The notes beneath the pieces are model-generated. The model was not told the origin of the DNA. It saw nothing but the letters and a program-made list of their open reading frames with translations, and made no database searches. This document shows positions 18,601 to 23,212 of a DNA stretch of 31,182 bases, piece after piece (positions within the stretch are counted from its first letter, which is position 1; each line of letters begins with the position of its first letter). Origin of the DNA: Zelonia costaricensis. Its lineage: Eukaryota > Euglenozoa > Kinetoplastea > Trypanosomatida > Trypanosomatidae. The translations under genes were made by a program, and so were the position numbers. The stretch covers positions 1-31,182 of the forward strand of contig JASAOO010003237.1 in NCBI GenBank assembly GCA_030849075.1. The letters run 5' to 3'.

Positions 18601-21168
18601 CTGCAACGCAGCGTCGTGGTGGTGGACTGGGACCTGCTCACCAACCCGGCCGGCGACGCAGCTGCCGCCGCCGAGCTGACGAGTGTGACCGGCGACGTCG
18701 ATCGCTACGGCCCTGTGTTTGAGCGCGTCTGCGCGGCCCTCCGCACCTTCATGGACTGGGTGCGCGGCCCCCTGCACGGCCTGCTGGCCGAGGTGGACGC
18801 CGACGACCTCGCGGCCATCGTGGTGGGGGTGCGTCAGGGTGGCATGGCGGGCACCGAGGTGCGCTTCCGTCACGTGGGCAGCGGCCGCGCCGTGACCCGC
18901 TTCCCAGACGCCGCGACGCTGGCCGTGTCGACGGCGCTCGTCTTCCAGGGCGACACGTACCCGTCGAGCTGCATCGAGTTCAACGAGGTCGCCTGCACCG
19001 ACGTGGCGTACACCTGCCAGGCAACCCTCGGGCGGGCGGTTGCGGCGGACGTGGCCCTCGTCCGGGTGCACCACGCGCGCGACTGCTTCCTGCGCGGCGT
19101 GCGCGACGTGCTGGGCAATCCGCGCGGCGTGGTGCCCGCGGCCGCGACCACGACTGCAGCTGCGGAGGACGCCGCTGCACCGCCCTCTCCGTCCCCGACT
19201 CGTGACGCCACCGACGGCGCGGCGGCGGCCGCCGCTCTCAACAGGAGCCACCACGCCGGCGGGGCTGCAGCGCCCTCGTCGCCTCCGCCGTCGCCTGGGC
19301 ACGAGCTGCTGCGCTTCAAGCTGGAGCTGGAGGGGGCGACGCTTGACGCGATGCCGCTGCCGTCGCTGGAGCGGCTGCTGCTGATGGAGACGGTGGCAGC
19401 CATCGACGCGGTGGTCTCGCCCACGCCGCGGCTTCCGTCGGTCCGCGCCACCGCAACCTCGCGCACCACCGCGCCGGCGCGGCCGAGGGCGGAGGCCAAG
19501 TCGTACAACGCCTTTCACAGCGCGTCGATTGTGAGTGCGGCGCTGGTGCGGCGGCTGCGCTCCGTGCTCGTGCTCTTCACGACCCGCCGCGACGCAATGG
19601 TGCGGCTCAGCGGTGACAAGCTGATGCTCTGCTTCACAGCAGACACGATCCCCTCGCGCAGCGAGATCGCCGCGGAGCTGGTGCGCACGCTGGTGCAGGA
19701 GGAGTCCGACTTGTACCGCCGCCGTCTTGCCGAGGTGTTTGGGATGATGGAGCAGCGACTCACCGCCTACCTACCGCAGGCGCGGCTGACGGTCGATGTC
19801 GAGGCACTGCAGCGGCTCGCCGGTGGGGAGGCGCACGTGCTGTCGGCGCTGCGACTCCTGGTACATCAGCAGAGCGAGTGGGTGCTCCAGCGCCTCGTGG
19901 AGGGCGTCAGCATAGGCTGGGACACCGAGCTAGGCGCGGCGGTGCGGCGGCATGTGCGGCAGGTGACGCTCACGCTGGACCCCGGCCCGTACGGCACGTG
20001 CTACCTTTCCCCGGACGGCGCCTTCGTGTACTACTGCCCGCTGCTCTGTCTGGAGCGGCAACCGCCGGGTGCCGTGACGCCCTCGTCGCTGCCGGCGTGG
20101 CAGCTGCTCGGGGCGCAGCAGGTCGCCTCCTTGCTGCTCATGCAGGTTGCGGTACGCGAGCCGCAGGTGCTCGGCTTCGTGGACCGCAGCCGCAGCGTCG
20201 CGTGCTGGACGACGGCGCGGCGCGTCCCGCGTGGGGTAAAGCCCGGCAGTCCCGTTGTGCTGGAGGTGCAGGCACGCAACCTGCTGAACCGCCCGCTGCG
20301 CCGTGGAGGGGAGAGGCTGCGCTTGATGGGCGAGGTTGGTGAGGCCCCGCAGGTGGAGGACGCGGGCAGGGGCCGCTACACCGTTCGCTTTGTCGCGCCC
20401 CCGCGTGCGGGCGATCACCGGCTGTTCATCCTGCTGCATGGGCAACCCATTGCGCAGTCCCCCTTGCGCTACGTGGTGCGGCCGGGCCCGGTGGATCTGG
20501 CGCAGACGCGAGTGCGCGTCGGCTTCGATGCTGTGGTCATTGGTGTTCCCTTCACGGTGCTGATGGAGCTGCGCGACGCTGTCGGCAACCGTCTGCGCAC
20601 CGCGCCAAGTGGGATGGCTGTGACGTGTGCGTCGCCGCCGTCGACCGTGGCGATGCCGGCGTGGGGCTGGCACGGCGCCGGCACCATCGCGGTGACGCTG
20701 CGGGTGTTGCCCGCTGTGCCGGCCAAGACGGCACTGCACATTGCACTCTCGCTGACCTGCGAGTCGGCGACTTCGACGGTGACGCTGCCGGCGCTGCCGT
20801 GCCTCAACCAGGCGACCTTCCTGCACGTCTGCCGCGTGCGTCGCGGCCTCACGCTGGACAGCGGCTCACCGACGAGCCGGCAGACCCCGCACGACTACCC
20901 CGGCGCCGTTGCCAGCTCCGCGCCATCGCAACTGTGTGCGCTGTTCTTCCGCAAGGCGACGCGGCGCACGGCTCGGCGCAAGCTGGCCCGCGAAGCCGCC
21001 GCGCTCGCTGGCGCGCTGGGCTACCGGTATCCACAGAACGAGGACATGCGCCGACTCGCGCGGCGCAGCAAGGCGGTCAGGCCGAAGAAGGCGACGCGTA
21101 AGGCAGCCTTCTGGGCTGGTGGTGGGGCCAGCGGCAGCAGCGCGGCTGGGAGTCCGACGTCCATGTAG
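9682..21168 (+). CDS. Giant ankyrin-repeat protein with C-terminal filamin-type Ig repeat
   Basis: A 3828-residue protein in one 11.5 kb exon. Ankyrin repeats, marked by TPLH/TALH and hydrophobic VVxxLL signatures, occur in dispersed clusters: about 299-395, 455-607, 834-925, 1300-1365, 1630-1660, 2134-2310 and 2414-2475 (for example GNTALHLAVQGNHAAVVRML and GRTPLMLAAAHGHRATVEAL). A Ser/Gly then acidic linker (EEEEEEADEDEG) lies near 1476-1487. About 2500-3510 has no domain I recognise. Residues 3514-3600 match a filamin/ABP280 repeat: VVLEVQARNLLNRP, then GRGRYTVRFVAP, AGDHRLFILLHGQPI and AQSPLRYVV. A weaker Ig-like unit follows (GVPFTVLMELRDAVGNRL). The C-terminus is a basic Arg/Lys tail. 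No transmembrane segment or signal peptide is evident. Ankyrin and filamin repeats both mediate protein contacts, so a large cytoskeletal or cortical scaffold is plausible; that is inference. The start is the first ATG after the predicted acceptor. Confidence 0.9.
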   Translation: MEQAAKLTPTDAPLLCLVCTASACGSLLIATLNVTLGTTLAEVRSVLTSLAAGGDGGPAAVRAPPSNVTAQQANAILASPLHPFDFTETFSFVHGGGCRAFTRAQESALRLEEALPRYPRFGVPPACLPGTASAPGSGSAAAANTAPNAASSGALSSSTAAAMVANSGPLAPRRRVCASSCTRWLPDAAPPLAVVAHPRKPRQRRRASALSEPTPQQRRYALAALFVSPGDRAEGGLRVERVVAERLQLQLPDPRRPSGVAGGGLFQPVALGAHYGRPFRVETWCATVTRWNGNTEDLLGRTLLHEAAQVGNEAAARFLLAQPYIAVDAAERQSGNTALHLAVQGNHAAVVRMLLEEGGANPLLANRVGDTPLHVALLRRRAVLVGLMCARLRTLQVPSSALQDEGLRNATGHTPAALFRLFSPSLADLCRDGASLAAVKALVQHYFFSADAITARDAICGQSVLHAAAAGASVDVVRYLAEELGLAALFAAPPSPSSAGGGGALLYDFRRQTPLHVAVASGAPACVQYLLTQLPAFCLTEPDVNGCTPLLLALKARRWRVVELLLAQCPPGSLAAAAQDRAGFTALHFACGLGMTRVVATLLQHHGAVVTQRSTTTTPTPAPPSAAPSPSAVIAADAQWGPHWENTALVRHSALRGRLRALEEREMKRQTQRLHAAAAASPSPPGGIPHATHSGGMGGPLAEDVDAVAAVKAAREYPYGGARRGYTPLRCLLLFASHARRGPGGVPADLLRLLCDYGALSAEAIDDVRDLLFFLHLHRADAAVEPLLSHVLERCPAAVLARLQRENALLCRFCAVHDAVGVRWCVEQRLCDVQARSGNPLVACAAANDAAAAAFLLQCAGASVGGVGGGSASELPLAVALRAGHVEVAQVLILSGAPLSTRDGSWSALQQATSSNLESVVRGLLGTAAASSPDVARVLLNTLQGLVYAGPARRTQQSRLALYLARACDPLACDVHVAELLHLSAAVGCYDVTAALVERAMALPTTVWAELLATAPPPPPARPTALVEPTLVPLTIKAPRLLPNPYTGRGGLYRPPKPFQRLVVPTVRRAVAESLLHRVKVRDVYSFAVAAGQLDLVESLRYGLHLPPWSVCDVRGWTVTDYAMTRGGGGRTALVALFVASGIPPARRHGRRLLIGRGDDALWTAVHDAQHQRRKAAAAHQAAVDGLRDEGEAAAAQTRYAAACSLGLVADTLTSLVESNAEGIASRRVPLLRSVLDAFVEAHHLPDLRRVPCAWLGRVVVACAAEGRLEVLQLLREHYRVDLVQEWAPDSGAPGSSTLPTPLLAAVHAGHTSVVAYLVKAGVAVHARSSLTAAMAAHVPLKNIQTSTITPLALTAWRGDCVMLRLLLAASPPLRPEDTEEEPGRSVGDALGGLVRSSRPGVHREAEVALADAVRALATAGHPLRFAGTVRVAAAKGLVAVAQALVECYGGAAVLADLVAGGSSSSGGGGTADVSEEEEEEADEDEGATAGVGAGAPLRGRRDPLTALAYFAADARLVPTLRALLVERLVDEYQLETWKLTTLAARLQALHAGGRRGARVTAAAVDHALRRGCADGAVLLLALGLVGRGVVPAPRPVRAGSGAIAAPTLSLCLHLKCVLRLWHVRQRQYQSYTPLHAAAELGHGDVVDALTAEMQGLHLPAVDLTSAAAPPPRATAATVTAPSLYALAATHPDGWSWLPCFERIELVVDPRALFVAARDVLALVFSGFGVTQAVDRVCRRAAQHKLLGDVFDVFDSADPLPAASAGQSAALVLVPVQNPGQDHRNGGATGGPGHAPPATRGCAVSAAFVARQLQRRPSSFFLAGGTYLLTSATSLTCAIAAGSLEWVQYLAVHGPALVYHRATATRVSTAAERRAAAATEAASQRAAVAAGQRRRPWQPHEAKRKSGRRARHRRHHCPSGGGAGSRGAGGCGGGAPVPLSGDVCRMDALTLCMAMLAEAHLDRRGGGSVAQTYEDMLVYLLAWPGATPRRETVNMLAIAAASLRRWALLVAIMQHADRLYAAGLLAGDASQDPAAGKPQPSTAAPPRYFFPLLPEELPPVLAHVIGSNRYVMHAVARHAPKPVLIEVARHCQRSDVEAAADARGCTSVYHALHHRQLTVLETFVALRVPMSQPCRTRPCQTPLMVAAARGRTTAVTALTRPHRVNQRDREGRTPLMLAAAHGHRATVEALLAANADVSLVDSCGRTAVMLAVLGGFDDLAMQLVQNFCHAGDLVSSQTSVLHCAAVGGCWRSAAAALKLAVPHDAQLMGGRAEATALLALREDVDGHTPLHLAHAFGSARVLHELLQVLFHYCGDGGTAHALLARLGSGSSNMDAGGGSVEKRLLLCDSTLTRYGWLSGVLEVNAALVEKVRATYADSPAAHGMQPGALLFAPVTPSLRSAESLLRWCVQAGNTVGLRVLADYNVADDCGALHLAASSGAVGVVELLVQLEMSDPSVPDAQTGRYAFEWAALYQHTACAAFLLTNTVLDLTSMLRDCEAAAEEGGGDAVGASAMDDGKWASRFLDGSGDEERTGGAPREAEGAAGLSVPLFHVMAGHCGGQLLVQFVEQALQTAARTFVPLPSAWRGGSGGDSGGGGGASGEQSGAEVLSLTLYRALQRPAGLSQLTPLEYAVAVGDPAAVLRTAQVLQRLQETADALRPAQPSLSTAAFASVLAPRPASGAAAAAPSAAWGGGGGAVAAAAAPAPSAGAIYVSRAFLEWVPTLSPAVRTVLFDVLGIWEAASVAGFEAPAAAAEGRAAANGGVPASPSQPSHPTATASRRLRFGDVRLLGLHVLQQDDYCAEVLHGVFSPDHEREVLRLLLQSFPCKIRYEPESYRQCSFAMQTQLLRWLGTSLVLSTYDAPAPCGIPTSSWAATAAAAAAAASPGGATRVDGVDTIEVQVVQHRGEQYVDLAGTALAHSLYVSTVQHALVVPDVMASLPRTLRDQREAWRAALTALTTRATRLLQRQAHPVLQRSVVVVDWDLLTNPAGDAAAAAELTSVTGDVDRYGPVFERVCAALRTFMDWVRGPLHGLLAEVDADDLAAIVVGVRQGGMAGTEVRFRHVGSGRAVTRFPDAATLAVSTALVFQGDTYPSSCIEFNEVACTDVAYTCQATLGRAVAADVALVRVHHARDCFLRGVRDVLGNPRGVVPAAATTTAAAEDAAAPPSPSPTRDATDGAAAAAALNRSHHAGGAAAPSSPPPSPGHELLRFKLELEGATLDAMPLPSLERLLLMETVAAIDAVVSPTPRLPSVRATATSRTTAPARPRAEAKSYNAFHSASIVSAALVRRLRSVLVLFTTRRDAMVRLSGDKLMLCFTADTIPSRSEIAAELVRTLVQEESDLYRRRLAEVFGMMEQRLTAYLPQARLTVDVEALQRLAGGEAHVLSALRLLVHQQSEWVLQRLVEGVSIGWDTELGAAVRRHVRQVTLTLDPGPYGTCYLSPDGAFVYYCPLLCLERQPPGAVTPSSLPAWQLLGAQQVASLLLMQVAVREPQVLGFVDRSRSVACWTTARRVPRGVKPGSPVVLEVQARNLLNRPLRRGGERLRLMGEVGEAPQVEDAGRGRYTVRFVAPPRAGDHRLFILLHGQPIAQSPLRYVVRPGPVDLAQTRVRVGFDAVVIGVPFTVLMELRDAVGNRLRTAPSGMAVTCASPPSTVAMPAWGWHGAGTIAVTLRVLPAVPAKTALHIALSLTCESATSTVTLPALPCLNQATFLHVCRVRRGLTLDSGSPTSRQTPHDYPGAVASSAPSQLCALFFRKATRRTARRKLAREAAALAGALGYRYPQNEDMRRLARRSKAVRPKKATRKAAFWAGGGASGSSAAGSPTSM

Positions 21169-21232
21169 CGCGTAGTGACGTGTTCACTGGAACTTGTGGA
21201 GGCCGCTTTCGGTGTGCGCGGCGGCCTCGAGG

Positions 21233-21255
21233 CCCCCCCCCCGGGGGGGGGGGGG
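21233..21255 (+). repeat. C10-G13 inverted homopolymer
   Basis: Ten C bases (21233-21242) directly abut thirteen G bases (21243-21255). The first C pair also ends a perfect 12-base palindrome, GGCCTCGAGGCC (21223-21234). The arms are self-complementary, so RNA could fold into a GC-only hairpin with a few loop bases, or the G tract could join other G-rich strands. It lies 64 nt after the stop codon of the giant gene, so it is probably in that mRNA's 3' UTR. Confidence 0.9.
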
Positions 21256-21760
21256 CGCTGCCGCGGAAACAAGACAAGCAAGGAAACGTGAAGACAAGCA
21301 CAACGCTTCAAAGCGGAACACCTGTGGCAGAGCACCACACACACACACGTCAACTCTCACATCGCGCTGCATGCGTGGAGTGTGTGGCGCCATGCCCCAT
21401 GCCCGGGGGAGCTCCCGCTTCTCATGCCTGCAGATTTCCTCCCTTCGCTACCGTTTGGGCGCAGGGCAGCTTGCAGGAGACGCCGATACACCTGTGGAGC
21501 CTGGAACGCGAGAGCCGCGTTTGCGTGGACGTCGCCGTCTGACCTGAGGCGCCGCCACACCTGCAATGCACGCCTTGCACTCTCTTCACCTTCCCCCCTT
21601 CACCGTTTTCCGTCGCACCTTCGTTCTCTGTGACGCTCTCTCTGCCACACATAAACACCTCCGGCCTCGCGCTGACGATCTGTGCACCCCCTCACCCCTC
21701 CCTCCACGCACCGCCCAACGCGTTGCACCCTCGCCTCGCCTCCACTGCCAGCTCGCACAC

Positions 21761-21762
21761 AG
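21761..21762 (+). other. Predicted spliced-leader acceptor AG for RPL32
   Basis: A C/T-rich tract (about 21680-21748) precedes AG dinucleotides at 21750-21751 and 21761-21762. Either gives a very short 5' UTR (about 20-31 nt) with the RPL32 ATG as the first ATG. Short leaders are usual for ribosomal protein mRNAs. Choice between the two AGs is not possible by eye. Confidence 0.45.
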
Positions 21763-21782
21763 CGAAAGGGAAGTCAAACACC

Positions 21783-22184
21783 ATGGTCAAGCCGGTCGTC
21801 CCCAAGTCCGTGGTGAAGAAGCGCACGAAGCGCTTCACCCGCCACCGCCATGAGCTCTTCCCCCAGCTGAGCTCCAGCTGGCGCAAGCCGCGCGGTGAGG
21901 ACTCGCCGGTGCGCCGCCGCTACAAGGGGCAGAAGGCGATGCCGAACAAGGGTTACGGCAGCGACCGCGCCACCAAGTACATCATGCCGTCCGGCTTCAA
22001 GAGCTTCCCGATTGAGAACGTGCAGGACCTGTACATGCTCGTCATGCAGAACCGCAAGTACGCCGGCATCATCTCGCACTCCGTCGGCGCCAAGTCCCGC
22101 AAGGCGATCGTCCGCAAGGCGCACGAGCTCGACATCCGTCTGATCAACGCCGGTGCCAAGCTCCGCAAGGTGGCCACCGCGTGA
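21783..22184 (+). CDS. RPL32: 60S ribosomal protein eL32
   Basis: A complete 133-residue protein, the usual length of eukaryotic/archaeal ribosomal protein eL32, a component of the large cytosolic ribosomal subunit. It opens MVKPVVPKSVVKKRTKRFTR. Family blocks follow in order: WRKPRGEDSPVRRRYKG (about residues 35-51), GYGSDRATKYIMPSGFK, the NVQDLYMLVMQN segment, ISHSVGAKSRKAIV and AHELDIRLINAGAKL. The protein is strongly basic. The start is the first ATG after the predicted acceptors and sits in a CACCATGG context. Codon choice is extremely G/C-ending, fitting high expression. No truncation or frameshift is seen. The only other ribosomal gene in the window is the partial one at the left edge, more than 21 kb away, so this is not a ribosomal cluster. 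Confidence 0.97.
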   Translation: MVKPVVPKSVVKKRTKRFTRHRHELFPQLSSSWRKPRGEDSPVRRRYKGQKAMPNKGYGSDRATKYIMPSGFKSFPIENVQDLYMLVMQNRKYAGIISHSVGAKSRKAIVRKAHELDIRLINAGAKLRKVATA

Positions 22185-22420
22185 GCAGCACGACGCTTCG
22201 GCAAGCGCTCCTGGCCGGGCCCTGCTTCCCACCCTCCCCACCCACCCCCTACTCGCTCCCACCTTCCTTCCTCCGAGCCACAGCGGCGCACTCCACCACA
22301 AATCGCGAAGCCTTTGTGTCACTGCTCCAACCTACTCGCCCCCATCAAGGTGTGAGGACGGCGCAGGATGGTGCCTGGGCGTCTGAGGCGGGTGTTCTGC
22401 GCGAGTTCACTCGTGGCTGG

Positions 22421-22438
22421 GAAGAAGAAGAAGAAGAA
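22421..22438 (+). repeat. (GAA)6 microsatellite
   Basis: Six GAA units in the predicted 3' UTR of RPL32, followed four bases later by a G10 run (22443-22452). The purine-rich tract stands out from the pyrimidine-rich spacer around it. Confidence 0.95.
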
Positions 22439-22442
22439 GGGC

Positions 22443-22452
22443 GGGGGGGGGG
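22443..22452 (+). repeat. G10 homopolymer
   Basis: Ten consecutive G bases immediately downstream of the (GAA)6 repeat, in the RPL32 3' flank. Confidence 0.9.
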
Positions 22453-22599
22453 CGAATGGGTGGGTGGCTGTCTCGCGTCGTTGCCTCCCCGCCTCTCGGT
22501 CTGTCGCACCGCTGTGCGAGTCCCGCTTCTTTTCTGGTTTTCGTTTCCCCACGCTCTCTTCCACCAACCCAACAAACACCCACTCACAGAACTGGGCGG

Positions 22600-23090
22600 C
22601 GCGTGAGGCAGTTCGCGAAAGGAGGTGCCTGCCTCGGGCCAAGCCGCATGCATGGTGTGCGTCTTGAAGAGGGGGGGGCAGCCGAAGCATGCACACCGAC
22701 ACACACGCGCAGGTTCGGCGCAGCCATCGTGGTCCCGTCGGTCACACGTGCGTGCCTGCGTGTGCCCGCGCTTTGTGTATAAGTGTGGGTATCGCGGTAC
22801 AGCGCTGATGCTGCGCTCTTCATGGCCCCTCCATGAGCAGCGGTGGCGTTTCCCCTTTCCCATCTCGCTCGCGTGTGGGGGGGGGGGGACGCCCCATGGC
22901 CCACCTCTTCTGTTTAGCGCCTCCAGAGCGAGAGGAGGAGGTGCTTGTCGGCCCACATCGTGGCCCCGCGTGCTGAGCCGCTGCACGGATCGAATGCTCT
23001 TCCTCACCATCACCGCCCCTCGCCCACTTGCCTTGTGCACACCCACTCACATGTGCTCCTCGGTACCCACACACCAACACACACTTTCAC
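22600..23090 (+). mobile_element. Possible degenerate SIDER-type retroposon remnant
   Basis: This roughly 490-base block, in the probable RPL32 3' UTR, differs in composition from the surrounding C/T tracts. It contains phrases that remind me of Leishmania SIDER retroposons in 3' UTRs, such as CTCCAGAGCGAGAGGAGGAG (22921-22940) and CTTCCTCACCATCACCGCCC near 23000. I see no target-site duplication or clear poly-A tail. The resemblance is from memory only, and the boundaries are approximate. Confidence 0.3.
22877..22888 (+). repeat. G12 homopolymer
   Basis: Twelve consecutive G bases in the spacer before the SH3 gene, inside the possible retroposon remnant. Confidence 0.9.
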
Positions 23091-23121
23091 ACACGCTTCG
23101 CCACGTCATCTGTGATTCTTC

Positions 23122-23123
23122 AG
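23122..23123 (+). other. Predicted spliced-leader acceptor AG for the SH3 protein gene
   Basis: GATTCTTCAG ends at 23123. The pyrimidine tract before it is weak and mixed with CA repeats. No ATG lies between this AG and 23213, so this site would select the chosen start with a predicted 5' UTR of about 89 nt. Upstream acceptors would expose in-frame upstream ATGs, so this site matters for the start call. Confidence 0.4.
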
Positions 23124-23212
23124 GACGTGAACTCGGACTTGAACTTCACTGCTTCTGCGGGGCTTTTCCGCGGCTCACCGAAGAGGAGGATTCGCCCACC
23201 CGAAGGCGCGGC

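Larger units (their letters stand above)
21169..21782 (+). other. Intergenic region between the giant gene and RPL32
   Basis: About 0.6 kb, the shortest spacer in the window, and with no gene. It holds a remarkable C10-G13 inverted homopolymer (21233-21255) soon after the giant gene's stop, a CA-rich patch near 21337-21348, and a pyrimidine-rich stretch from about 21560 to 21750 leading to the predicted RPL32 splice acceptor. Confidence 0.65.
22185..23212 (+). other. Intergenic region between RPL32 and the SH3 protein gene
   Basis: About 1.0 kb with no separate gene. The frame of the SH3 gene stays open leftward to about 22625, but that part reads as non-conserved Cys/His/Arg/Pro-rich sequence upstream of the predicted splice acceptor. 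The region contains (GAA)6 at 22421-22438, G10 at 22443-22452, G12 at 22877-22888 and a less C/T-biased block (about 22600-23090) that may be a degenerate retroposon. Confidence 0.6.
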
